From: CAZDVQ01 sp964508975
GTDB taxonomy: Bacteria; Bacteroidota; Bacteroidia; Chitinophagales; Saprospiraceae
NCBI GenBank assembly: GCA_964508975.1
Contig: CAZDVQ010000037.1
Span: forward strand, 1-45,578
DNA length: 45,578 bases
Direction of reading: 5' to 3'
In this document: positions 1 through 7,108 of the stretch, piece by piece
Layout of the letters: each line of letters begins with the position of its first letter
Position numbering within the stretch: the first letter of the stretch is position 1
Translations under genes and position numbers: made by a program
The notes under the pieces: generated by a model
Told to the model about the DNA's origin: nothing
What the model saw: the letters and a program-made list of their open reading frames with translations, nothing else
The model's database searches: none

Positions 1-40
1 ATCATCGGAAAAGAGCTGTTTTTCGCCGGAAGCTAAAGTC

Positions 41-48
41 CAAACATA
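41..48 (-). promoter_or_regulatory. Bacteroidota -7 promoter box facing left
   Basis: The plus strand reads CAAACATA, which is TATGTTTG on the minus strand and fits TAnnTTTG. It would start a transcript leaving the window on the left, with a leader of about 30 nt or more. A possible ATG lies at 3-5 on the minus strand. No clear -33 element was identified, so this is tentative. Confidence 0.35.
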
Positions 49-66
49 CTCTTAGGTTGGCTTGAC

Positions 67-101
67 AAAAAAAAGAGCAAACCGGTTGGGGTTTGCTCTT
101 T
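67..101 (-). terminator. Rho-independent terminator of sucC
   Basis: A perfect 12-bp stem (AAAGAGCAAACC at 72-83 and its complement at 90-101) with a short loop is followed, on the minus strand, by a run of T. It lies 23 bases past the sucC stop codon and faces the right way. Confidence 0.85.
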
Positions 102-123
102 CAGTATGTTAGAAGTCAATGAC

Positions 124-1329
124 TTACGCAGTAAGAACGGCTTTAACCGCATCGGCTGCTTCTTGAAGCAAGATAGCAGATTTAACTTGCAAGCCAGATT
201 CGTCGATGATTTTCTTGGCCATATCGGCGTTGGTGCCTTGCAAACGAACCACGATTGGAACGTTCACATTGCCCATGTTTTTGTATGCGTCAACCACACC
301 TTGAGCTACACGGTCGCAACGAACGATACCGCCGAAGATGTTGATGAGGATAGCTTTCACGTTAGGGTCTTTCAAGATCAAGCGGAAAGCGTTTTCAACG
401 CGTGCAGCGTCGGCAGTACCACCTACGTCGAGGAAGTTAGCGGGCTCACCACCAGAGAGCTTGATAATGTCCATGGTAGCCATGGCCAAACCAGCGCCGT
501 TCACCATGCAACCTACGTTGCCGTCGAGTTTCACGTAGTTGAGGTCAAAAGCTTTTGCTTCAACTTCAGTTTCGTCTTCTTCAGTGATGTCGCGCATAGC
601 CTCGATATCGGCGTGGCGGTACAAAGCGTTATCGTCGATGGTCATTTTGCCGTCCACCGCAACGATGCGTTGGTCGCCAGTAACCAAACAAGGGTTAATT
701 TCGATGAGGGAAGCATCGGCGTTTACATAAGCTTTGTACAGCTTAGGCATGAAAGCCACCATGTTTTTGAGGGCATCTCCGCTTAAGCCGAGGTTAAAGG
801 CAATTTTGCGGGCCTGGAAAGCTTGGAAACCAAGTTCAGGGTCGATATATTCCTTGAAGATGCGTTCTGGGGTGTGTTCGGCTACTTCTTCGATATCCAT
901 ACCACCTTCGGTAGAGTAGATAATCACGTCGCAGCGTTTAGCACGGTCGGTCAAGATCGACACGTACAATTCTTTGCAAGCCTTGAAGTCGGGGGCGTAC
1001 ACGTCCTCTGCAATAAGTACTTTGCTCACGAATTTACCAGGACCTTCCAAACCACCTGGGGTTTGTGGGGTTTTCAACATCATGCCGATGATATTACCGG
1101 CGTGTAGTTTCACCTCGTCGAGGTTTTTGGCCAACTTAACGCCACCGCCTTTACCACGGCCACCGGCGTGGATTTGAGCTTTAACCACCACGGCAGGCGT
1201 ACCGGTTTCAGCTTGTAATTTGGTGAAAGCAGCCACGGCTTCTTCAACGGTCGAAGCCACGATACCGCGTTGTGTTGGAACACCCGAACGGGTCATCAGT
1301 TCTTTTGCCTGATATTCGTGTAAGTTCAT
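124..1329 (-). CDS. sucC: Succinyl-CoA synthetase (ADP-forming) subunit beta
   Basis: This is the beta subunit of the TCA-cycle enzyme that makes ATP from succinyl-CoA, ADP and phosphate, giving succinate and CoA. It works in the cytoplasm as a complex with SucD, which is not in this window. The 401 residues match the family's usual size. The N-terminus (MNLHEYQAKELM) is the classic start of the ATP-grasp CoA-ligase domain. A glycine-rich nucleotide loop (GGRGKGGG) lies near residue 57, and the C-terminal CoA-ligase part carries NIFGGIVRCDRVAQG near residue 335. The gene stands alone with its own terminator at 67-101. No SD site is seen, as expected in this phylum. Confidence 0.97.
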   Translation of the reverse strand: MNLHEYQAKELMTRSGVPTQRGIVASTVEEAVAAFTKLQAETGTPAVVVKAQIHAGGRGKGGGVKLAKNLDEVKLHAGNIIGMMLKTPQTPGGLEGPGKFVSKVLIAEDVYAPDFKACKELYVSILTDRAKRCDVIIYSTEGGMDIEEVAEHTPERIFKEYIDPELGFQAFQARKIAFNLGLSGDALKNMVAFMPKLYKAYVNADASLIEINPCLVTGDQRIVAVDGKMTIDDNALYRHADIEAMRDITEEDETEVEAKAFDLNYVKLDGNVGCMVNGAGLAMATMDIIKLSGGEPANFLDVGGTADAARVENAFRLILKDPNVKAILINIFGGIVRCDRVAQGVVDAYKNMGNVNVPIVVRLQGTNADMAKKIIDESGLQVKSAILLQEAADAVKAVLTA

Positions 1330-1490
1330 AATGGTATTAATCTGGATGATTTAATTGGCGGTGCAAGTTTACTACATTTTTTGAAAATCAATACTATTAT
1401 GCGCGGGCTTTTCCTGAATTTAAGTAATCTGTGTGAAATTTCAGGTGAATCAAAAGCCGCAAAGCCTCTAAAAGTCTAAAATTCTAATTA

Positions 1491-1604
1491 TTTGGGCGCT
1501 GCGCCCGCCGGGGCGGTCGCCGGTCCCTTCCAGGGTTCGCGTTGCTCCGTGCTTCGCACCCGCGCCTTTGGCGCGGCCTTCCAGGCACCTAGCGCGACGG
1601 TGCC
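1491..1604 (+). repeat. GC-rich palindromic block, family 1
   Basis: It begins with TTTGGGCG and runs through stacked short inverted repeats such as GGGCGCTGCGCCC and GCGCCTTTGGCGC. It contains the family-1 signature GCTCCGTGCTTCGCACC and ends in GGCACCTAGCGCG. The rest of the gap before it (1330-1490) and after it (1605-1728) shows nothing I can support as a gene. Confidence 0.75.
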
Positions 1605-1728
1605 AAAAGTGTGTATTAATTCTTTTTACAACAGGATAAAGGGCGCAAACAAATTCTACGCAATCTAAGAAAATCCCTATATTCGTATTGTTTTTTTTCG
1701 TTCCATTCTTCGAGACTAGATTTCCCGC

Positions 1729-1968
1729 ATGGCGTATTTACACATTACCATTCCTGTATTAATTGTGCTGGCCTTGTTCTTTTAATATGGCTACAAGGAT
1801 GATTTTAAGCGCAATCCAAAGGAGTTTGTCGTTACCGTGCTTTCGATCTTAATAGTCTTTATAGTAATTGCTGTAGCAGCGCGTATCCATTTACTTCTGG
1901 CATCCGTTCTCGTTCTTGTCCTCCGAGAACTACACGTCCGTTATATCCTTAGCAATAAGGCAGAATAA
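1729..1968 (+). pseudogene. Small two-helix membrane protein, interrupted by an in-frame stop
   Basis: Reading from ATG 1729 gives a hydrophobic segment (ITIPVLIVLALFF), then TAA at 1783, then the same frame continues open to TAA 1966 with YGYKDDFKRNPKEF and a second hydrophobic stretch. The post-stop motif matches an intact small protein at 3233-3397 (FGYKDDYRRNPQAF), so this looks like a paralog broken by a nonsense mutation and extended at its C-terminus. I do not recognise the family. It lies just left of the REP/RAYT cluster, and its relative lies just right of it. The stop could also be a sequencing error. Confidence 0.55.
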
Positions 1969-2008
1969 GGAACATTCAAAACGGTATTATAAATAGAAAT
2001 TCGCCCCC

Positions 2009-2148
2009 CTGCCCGTAGGGCAGACCCTTTTGGTAGCCGCGGGTCAGCGAAGCGTGACCCGGGGATTAAGATGGCAACATGCCCCCCGTGGCGGTAATCC
2101 GTTTGGATGAATGGAAAACAGGAATCGCCACGGAACGGTAGATCTACC
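2009..2148 (+). repeat. Complex REP element, copy A
   Basis: About 140 bp with a fixed order of parts: hairpin CTGCCCGTAGGGCAG (2009-2023), the foot GGTAG (2032-2036), an imperfect palindrome with a GGGTCA/TGACCC stem and a bulged G (2037-2064), a long-range stem CCGTGGCG/CGCCACGG (2086-2093 with 2126-2133), and a second GGTAG inside the palindrome GGTAGATCTACC (2137-2148). A GTAG foot before a bulged hairpin is the hallmark of REPs served by RAYT proteins. Copies B, C and D share this design. Confidence 0.85.
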
Positions 2149-2171
2149 TAATATCTGTGCAAAATTGTACC

Positions 2172-2224
2172 CATTGCGCGGCGGTGCAATGTTGAAACCC
2201 AAATTTATGCATTGCCGCCGCGCC
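2172..2224. repeat. Inverted repeat between REP copies A and B
   Basis: GCGCGGCGGTGCAATG is followed after a short spacer by an almost exact inverted copy, ATTGCCGCCGCGC, with one extra base in one arm. It sits at the centre of the head-to-head REP pair A/B, so the three together can fold as one large structure. Confidence 0.65.
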
Positions 2225-2249
2225 TAAAGGAGTCGGGCGTTGTATCTAT

Positions 2250-2306
2250 TCCCCGGGTCACGCTTCGCTGACCCGCGGCTACCAAAAGGGTCTGCCCTAC
2301 GGGCAG
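2250..2306 (-). repeat. Complex REP element, copy B (inverted, first half only)
   Basis: On the minus strand it reads as copy A does: CTGCCCGTAGGGCAG hairpin, the GGTAG foot (CTACC on plus at 2279-2283), then the bulged GGGTCA/TGACCC palindrome. The CCGTGGCG stem of the full element is absent. It lies about 65 bp beyond the 3' end of the RAYT gene, in the same orientation as that gene. Confidence 0.8.
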
Positions 2307-2372
2307 AATATTGAACAATACAACCTTGTACAAGACTGAAAGGAGCATGTAAATGCAACATTTAATATTGCC

Positions 2373-2840
2373 TTATACATCCTCAATCCACTCAAAAACA
2401 TAATTATCCTCGAACTTAATGTCTTGTTTGCGTAGAAGCTCAAGATATTCTGTTTTGAAACTTTTGGATTTATGATGTATTTCTTGGTGGGCGACATAGT
2501 CAAAAACTATTTGTTTTTGAGTGTGCGCATATGAAAATACGCCATATCCCTCTTGCCAAGCAAATTGTGATGTAGTTAAACCTCGCTGATTGATAAATTT
2601 AGTGGAACGCATTTTTAGTTGTCTCACCAATTCAGAAGGGCTTCCTGAAGGTTTAAAGCTTACCAAGATGTGAACATGGTCTGCTACACCGTTTACTATT
2701 AGTAGGTTGTGCCCTTCAGCGCTTACAATCCCGCCAAGGAAGCTAAAGACTTCATGTCTCCATGCTTTGCCAAGTAAAGCATTGCGCCCTTTAACAGCAA
2801 AAATGAATTGTAAATAAATTCGGGAGAATGTACTTGCCAT
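2373..2840 (-). CDS. REP-associated tyrosine transposase (RAYT), Y1_Tnp family
   Basis: A single-strand DNA transposase-like protein of the HUH/Y1 superfamily, 155 aa. The metal-binding HUH motif is H55-V56-H57 (in DHVHILVS), and the likely nucleophile is Y115 in DYVAHQEIHHK. The aromatic motif FAWQEGYGVFSYAHTQ is typical of the abundant Bacteroidota branch. Known RAYTs bind and cut GTAG-headed REP hairpins. Here the gene is flanked by such repeats in opposite orientations (copy B at 2250-2306 and copy C at 2953-3094), which supports RAYT over an ordinary IS200 transposase. No IS200-like ends are seen next to the gene. It is intact, and the start at 2840 gives the usual family N-terminus. Confidence 0.88.
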   Translation of the reverse strand: MASTFSRIYLQFIFAVKGRNALLGKAWRHEVFSFLGGIVSAEGHNLLIVNGVADHVHILVSFKPSGSPSELVRQLKMRSTKFINQRGLTTSQFAWQEGYGVFSYAHTQKQIVFDYVAHQEIHHKSKSFKTEYLELLRKQDIKFEDNYVFEWIEDV

Positions 2841-2952
2841 AATCTGGTACTTTTGTTCACGGCGCCAAATTAATGCATGTTTTGTTGATTTATGGACAAA
2901 TACCTAGGTAATAGTTTATTACAGTTTACACCTCAAAATGTAATAAGCCCCC

Positions 2953-3094
2953 CTGCCCAAAGGGCAGGCCCTTCTGGTAGCCGCGGGTCAGCGAAGCGTG
3001 ACCCGGGGATTAATATGGCAACATGCGCCCCCCGTGGCGGCAATCCGTTTGGATGAGTGGAAAACAGGAATCGCCACGGAACGGTAGATGTACC
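2953..3094 (+). repeat. Complex REP element, copy C
   Basis: A full-length copy with the same order of parts as copy A: CTGCCCAAAGGGCAG hairpin, GGTAG (2976-2980), bulged GGGTCA/TGACCC palindrome, CCGTGGCG/CGCCACGG stem and a terminal GGTAG (3083-3087) followed by ATGTACC. The block TGGAAAACAGGAATCGCC is identical to copy A. It lies about 110 bp upstream of the RAYT start. Confidence 0.85.
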
Positions 3095-3232
3095 TATTTA
3101 TGAATAGTAATGTGCGCCCTGCCCGATATTAGATTGATTATTTAACTAACAATGGATGGATATTGAATCGGTAATTATTACCAATTCAATAAAAAAAAAC
3201 TATGTTTGTGTTGAACTTTAAATGTCCTTCAT

Positions 3233-3397
3233 ATGCCATACTCCCTAATCCTCTTGGGCTTATTCCTGTATTTTGGATATAAGGATGACTACAGAAGGAA
3301 TCCTCAAGCCTTCGTACGTGCCGTAGTACCTATTGTTGCCTTAATGTTGCTTGCCCTTGGGATATTATATATCTTGGTTTTACCTTTCTTGTATTAA
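3233..3397 (+). CDS. Small membrane protein, 54 aa
   Basis: An unannotated short ORF from ATG 3233 to TAA 3395. It has a hydrophobic N-terminal segment (SLILLGLFLYF), a charged loop GYKDDYRRNPQAF, and a second hydrophobic segment (IVALMLLALGILYILVL). This predicts two membrane helices joined by a short loop. The loop and the second helix resemble the broken copy at 1729-1968, and that similarity is the main evidence that it is real. Function is unknown. I see no SD site, and the start is chosen because other upstream ATGs are out of frame. Confidence 0.55.
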   Translation: MPYSLILLGLFLYFGYKDDYRRNPQAFVRAVVPIVALMLLALGILYILVLPFLY

Positions 3398-3530
3398 GTA
3401 ATAGGTTGTAAAAGCCTGTTCATTGAATTTCAAGGCTACGATTGAGTAAAACGTTGCAGATTATTCACAAACTTATACGCACGCTAGCAGTGATAGCGGC
3501 ATTGTAATCATTTGTCGTTTAATATGTGTC

Positions 3531-3604
3531 GCTCCTAGCGGAGCTTCCAATCATGTTGCATGAACTTTTCTATTAACATGCCGCTCCTCAGGAGCGGGCA
3601 ATCT
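3531..3604 (+). repeat. Two GCTCC/GGAGC palindromes of the dispersed family
   Basis: GCTCCTAGCGGAGC (3531-3544) and CCGCTCCTCAGGAGCGGG (3581-3598) are palindromes. The second is preceded by TTCTATTAACATG and followed by CAATC, a context that recurs near 18.75, 23.1 and 44.6 kb and in the tandem array at 43.9-44.1 kb. Confidence 0.7.
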
Positions 3605-3637
3605 CGTTCATCGCTCCTATCTCCTCTCTCCTATCTA
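3605..3637 (+). repeat. Degenerate heptamer tandem repeat
   Basis: About five units with a period of 7: CGTTCAT, CGCTCCT, ATCTCCT, CTCTCCT, ATCTAAA. A near-identical run occurs at 18774-18806. It ends at the glmM terminator. Confidence 0.65.
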
Positions 3638-3638
3638 A

Positions 3639-3673
3639 ACAAAAAGCCGGCTGCAACGCAGCCGGCTTTTTGT
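3639..3673. terminator. Rho-independent terminator of glmM (palindromic, could act both ways)
   Basis: The AAAAAGCCGGCTG/CAGCCGGCTTTTT stem with a 4-base loop has T runs on both strands. It directly abuts the glmM stop codon at 3674. Confidence 0.85.
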
Positions 3674-5059
3674 TTACTCTTCCTTAATCATCTCGCTGAT
3701 GTCGGATTTGATTTTCTGTGCCAAGGCGTTTGCCGTTACCGGCGATGTGCTCTCGGCATATATCCGGATGATTGGCTCTGTGTTCGAACGGCGGAGGTGA
3801 ATCCAGTCGTCGTCGAAGAATATCTTCAAGCCATCAACGGTATTTTGGGGTTGTTTTGAGTATTTATCTTCCAACTTGCTGAAAATCAAGTCTAAATCAA
3901 CGCCTTCTGGTGTTTGGATCTTGTTTTTCGAGATGTGGAACGATGGGTAAGTGCTACGCAAGAATGAAGCTGGTTTGCCAAACTTGGCCAAAAGGGTCAA
4001 GAACAAAGCAATACCTGCCATGGCGTCGCGGCCGTGGTGCAGGGCTGGGTAAATCACCCCGCCGTTGCCTTCACCACCGATAACGGCGTTGTTGGCCTTC
4101 ATTTCTTTGACCACGTTTACCTCGCCCACAGCCGATGCCGAATAGCTACAACCGTGTTTGTCGGCTATTTTTTTCAAAGCCATAGTCGATGACAAGTTAG
4201 ACACCACGTGGCCTTTTTGCTGGCTCAACACGTAGTCGGCCACCGCCACCAAGGTATATTCTTCGCCAAAAGGCTCGCCATCTTCGCAAACCAAGGCCAG
4301 GCGGTCCACATCTGGGTCAACGGCAATGCCGAGGTGTGCCTTGTGGAACTCCACGGCACGCGACAACTCGGTCAAGTGCTCGGGAAGCGGCTCTGGGTTA
4401 TGGGCAAATTTACCCGAAAGGTCGTCGAAAATCGAAATCACCTCGCAGCCCAACTGCTTGAGCAGGGGCACGATTGAGATAGAACCAGTAGAGTTCACAC
4501 AGTCTACCACCACTTTCAACGAGCGTTGCTTGATAGTGTCGCGGTCAACAGCCGGCAGGGCTAAAATCTGGTCGATATGGTACTGGATGTAGATATCCGA
4601 CTGGCTGTAGCTGCCCAGGTGGTCAACCGACGCGTACTCGATACTACCGTTAGAGATGTTGTTGAGCAACTCGGCGCCATCCTCGGCCGAGATGAACTCG
4701 CCAGCGCTGTTCAAAAACTTCAACGCGTTCCACTGTTTTGGGTTGTGCGAGGCTGTCAAGATGATACCACCGGCTGCGCCTTCGGCTGGAACGGCCATTT
4801 CAACGGTCGGTGTAGTAGATAAACCAAGATCAACTACGTCGAAGCCCATCATGCGGAGGGTACTCACCACGATGGTTGATACGAGCTCGCCAGATACCCT
4901 GGCGTCGCGGCCAATCACCACTTTACGGCTTTCGCTGTGTGATTTGAGCCATTGCGCAAAGGCCGATGTACTCTCGGCCAAATCTTGTGCCGTCAAGTTC
5001 TCGCCAACTTTGCCCCCGATAGTGCCTCGGGTGCCTGAAATAGATTTAATAAGTGCCAT
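3674..5059 (-). CDS. glmM: Phosphoglucosamine mutase
   Basis: It interconverts glucosamine-6-phosphate and glucosamine-1-phosphate on the way to UDP-GlcNAc for peptidoglycan and LPS. The 461-aa cytoplasmic protein has the four alpha-D-phosphohexomutase parts. The phosphoserine loop TASHNP has S104. The metal loop is DPDVDR (248-253). The sugar loop is GEGNGGVIYP, near residue 334. The C-terminal phosphate-binding loop is RRSNTEPIIRIYAES, near 428. GEGNGG rather than a GEMSG-type loop and the overall size fit the Bacteroidota GlmM/ManB-like group, so phosphomannomutase activity is the main alternative. The gene is alone, with a -7 box at 5080-5087 and a strong terminator. Confidence 0.9.
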   Translation of the reverse strand: MALIKSISGTRGTIGGKVGENLTAQDLAESTSAFAQWLKSHSESRKVVIGRDARVSGELVSTIVVSTLRMMGFDVVDLGLSTTPTVEMAVPAEGAAGGIILTASHNPKQWNALKFLNSAGEFISAEDGAELLNNISNGSIEYASVDHLGSYSQSDIYIQYHIDQILALPAVDRDTIKQRSLKVVVDCVNSTGSISIVPLLKQLGCEVISIFDDLSGKFAHNPEPLPEHLTELSRAVEFHKAHLGIAVDPDVDRLALVCEDGEPFGEEYTLVAVADYVLSQQKGHVVSNLSSTMALKKIADKHGCSYSASAVGEVNVVKEMKANNAVIGGEGNGGVIYPALHHGRDAMAGIALFLTLLAKFGKPASFLRSTYPSFHISKNKIQTPEGVDLDLIFSKLEDKYSKQPQNTVDGLKIFFDDDWIHLRRSNTEPIIRIYAESTSPVTANALAQKIKSDISEMIKEE

Positions 5060-5079
5060 GTTTGGGTTTTAAGCGAGCG

Positions 5080-5087
5080 CAAAGGTA
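5080..5087 (-). promoter_or_regulatory. -7 box of glmM
   Basis: CAAAGGTA on plus is TACCTTTG on minus, a full match to TAnnTTTG, 20 nt before the glmM ATG. No convincing -33 TTG is seen. Confidence 0.5.
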
Positions 5088-5189
5088 AGCTAAATCGCTA
5101 ATATGTATAAGTATTTGTTTGTGTTTTGGCTTCAATTATAAATTCCTTAGTAGGAATGTAGCTCATAGGCTACTCCCGCACCCAAAATA

Positions 5190-5220
5190 AAAAAACCCTA
5201 GGTTTTTCAACCTAGGGTTT
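5190..5220 (-). terminator. Terminator of tRNA-His
   Basis: AACCCTAGG and CCTAGGGTT form a stem just past the 3' end of the tRNA on the minus strand, followed by a run of T in that direction. Confidence 0.8.
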
Positions 5221-5222
5221 CG

Positions 5223-5297
5223 GGAGGAAGACGGGTCTCGAACCCGCGACCTTCTGAACCACAATCAGACGCTCTAACCAACTGAGCTACAACCTCC
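5223..5297 (-). tRNA. tRNA-His (anticodon GTG)
   Basis: On the minus strand the D arm GCTCAGTTGGTTAGAGC, anticodon loop TTGTGGT (anticodon GTG) and T loop TTCGAGA are all in place. The extra 5' G (position -1, base 5297) faces C73 (base 5223), the histidine identity pair. CCA is not encoded. In my fold, acceptor pairs 5:68 and 6:67 are T-T mismatches. The tRNA has its own promoter and terminator. Confidence 0.95.
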
Positions 5298-5314
5298 GTG
5301 TTCTAAAAGTGGCA

Positions 5315-5345
5315 CAAAGGTAAATGTCTTATTCATTTTGTGCAA
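5315..5345 (-). promoter_or_regulatory. Promoter of tRNA-His
   Basis: On minus, TTG (5345-5343) and TACCTTTG (5322-5315) are 20 bases apart, matching the Bacteroidota -33/-7 layout. The -7 box lies 17 bases before the tRNA. The remaining gap to 5550 shows no gene. Confidence 0.7.
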
Positions 5346-5550
5346 GTTAAACAACATATTTTTTTTGAGTTCGGTTCCCAGCTGGCCTTATTCTTTTATT
5401 CGGCTCGCCGATTATTCGGTTATCCCCCCATGTTGTACCAACTACTCGTTCCACGCTACCAGATACTAAGTGGCCAAGTTTAGCTGCTCAGCCTACCACA
5501 ATTTTGCGGTATCAAATTATTGTTCTTTTCACAAAACGAGTAGTTCTATT

Positions 5551-6756
5551 ATGAAAAACCTCAAATTAGCTTCATTGGCTTTATTGGCCGCAACCTTCTT
5601 CGCTTCATGTACCGACGATAACCCCTCGCTCGGCGCTATCAAGCTTGAATGTTCTTACACATCACCTTTGACCTTGACCAACCACAACACGGAAGGCGTG
5701 GATTATACCTGCGATTGCGACGTGGATTTCCGCAGCGCTTTGACCATCGCCCCTGGTGTAACGGTTCAATTCACTACAGAATCGGCTGGTATCGACATCA
5801 ATGCTGCTGGTTCTATTACAGCCCTGGGTACCTCTACCGAGCCTATCGTGTTACAAGGTACTGCTGGTGTTCCATCTTGGAAAGGCCTTGCCATCACCAC
5901 GGGTAGCCCTAGCAACCGCCTTGAGCATGTAACCATCCGCAATGCTGGTTTCGGCTCGGCTCGTACCGTTTGCGATGATACGCCTGCTGCCTTGTACCTT
6001 GAAGGTACGGCCTCTGTTGTAAACTGTACCGTTGATGGTTCAGATGGTTATGGTGTACAAATCGGCGAGTGTCTGGCAAGTACCCCCAACATTACGAGCT
6101 TTACTGGAAACACTATCCGCAACTGCGACAACTTCCCGATTTTGACGCAAGCACACCAGATTAAAAACCTTTCTTTGGCCGCTTGTAACTTTGCCAACAA
6201 CGCCCAAAGTTATGTGGCGTTCGAGGTTTACAACTCGAATGAAACCATTACAGGAACCAACGTTTGGGGCCCTTGTGCTATCCCTTACCTCGCCCTCGAG
6301 TCCTTGGGTGTAACCGGAAACGGTAGCAGCTTGACCCTCGAGGCAGGTGTTGACCTTGCTTTTGAAGATAACGATATTGGCCTCTTTATCGAAGATGGTA
6401 CTTTCTTCCGCACCAATGGTACGGCTTCAACACCGGTTAAAATCCGCGGCAAACAGGCGGTTGCTGGTTACTTCAGCGGTGTGTTTATTTCGTCAACCAG
6501 CAGCAACAACGTGTTGAACTACACGCAGTTCTCTGACGGTGGCCGTGTATCTTACACCAACGAGGGCCTCTTGAAAGGCAACGTTACCATGGGTGCTTTT
6601 TATGGCTTGAATGGCGGCAGCCTGGACAATGGCTCTGCCACGTTCAACAACTGTACTTCTACCCGCAGCAACAGCACTTGCGATATCGTAAAGGAAACCA
6701 ACTCCGACAACGTGGTACTCAACAATTCAACCATGTCGGTTTGTGTTGACGAATAA
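5551..6756 (+). CDS. Lipoprotein with a right-handed beta-helix
   Basis: I place the start at 5551 rather than 27 codons upstream, because the N-terminus then reads as a lipoprotein signal (MKNLKLASLALLAATFFASC) with the lipid-bearing cysteine at residue 20. The mature protein is 401 aa minus the signal, rich in N, T, S and G. It has repeated short beta-rungs of the parallel beta-helix type (for example NRLEHVTIRNAGFGS, NNVLNYTQFSDGG) and paired cysteines. Such proteins are exported in Bacteroidota, and some bind or cut polysaccharides, but no catalytic motif can be read here. It stands alone and ends at the terminator at 6794-6826. Confidence 0.75.
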   Translation: MKNLKLASLALLAATFFASCTDDNPSLGAIKLECSYTSPLTLTNHNTEGVDYTCDCDVDFRSALTIAPGVTVQFTTESAGIDINAAGSITALGTSTEPIVLQGTAGVPSWKGLAITTGSPSNRLEHVTIRNAGFGSARTVCDDTPAALYLEGTASVVNCTVDGSDGYGVQIGECLASTPNITSFTGNTIRNCDNFPILTQAHQIKNLSLAACNFANNAQSYVAFEVYNSNETITGTNVWGPCAIPYLALESLGVTGNGSSLTLEAGVDLAFEDNDIGLFIEDGTFFRTNGTASTPVKIRGKQAVAGYFSGVFISSTSSNNVLNYTQFSDGGRVSYTNEGLLKGNVTMGAFYGLNGGSLDNGSATFNNCTSTRSNSTCDIVKETNSDNVVLNNSTMSVCVDE

Positions 6757-6793
6757 TTGAATTTGGTTTTAGTTTAGAATATTGTCACTACTT

Positions 6794-6826
6794 GGGTGCC
6801 CTGGCTTCGGCTTGGGCACCTTTTTT
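6794..6826 (+). terminator. Terminator of the beta-helix lipoprotein gene
   Basis: A GGTGCCC/GGGCACC stem with a 12-base loop is followed by six T. It lies 38 bases past the stop codon. Confidence 0.85.
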
Positions 6827-6892
6827 ATATACAATTCATACATTCGACGTGCCGGAGACGTAAGGCCGTACGGCTCTACGTGCAAACTCCGT

Positions 6893-6925
6893 CTATTACT
6901 CCTTTATTCCCTTATTCATTTAATC
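6893..6925 (+). repeat. Degenerate heptamer repeat, TTATTCN type
   Basis: Units of 7-8 bp (CTATTACTCC, TTTATTCC, CTTATTC, ATTTAATC) run straight into the TTTGGGCG head of a family-1 GC block. The same leader is found before the blocks at 10.1 kb (inverted) and 28.5 kb. Confidence 0.65.
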
Positions 6926-7033
6926 TTTTGGGCGCCCCGGCGCTTCGCGCCGTCGGCGTGCTTCGGGGTTCGCTTTGCTCCGTGCTTCGCACCAGCGCCT
7001 TCGGCGCTGCCCTCCGCATGCCTGGCGCAGATA
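6926..7033 (+). repeat. GC-rich palindromic block, family 1
   Basis: Head TTTTGGGCGCCCCGGC, internal palindromes such as GGCGCTTCGCGCC and AGCGCCTTCGGCGCT, the signature GCTCCGTGCTTCGCACC, and a GCCTGGCGC tail. Confidence 0.75.
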
Positions 7034-7078
7034 TGCGTACTGCCTCGCTTTAATATCAAACGGTTTCAAATCATTCCG

Positions 7079-7086
7079 TAACTTTG
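7079..7086 (+). promoter_or_regulatory. -7 box for the DUF2071 gene
   Basis: TAACTTTG matches TAnnTTTG and lies 22 bases before the ATG, immediately after the GC block. Confidence 0.5.
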
Positions 7087-7108
7087 TAGTACCTCAAACC
7101 CCACCAAC

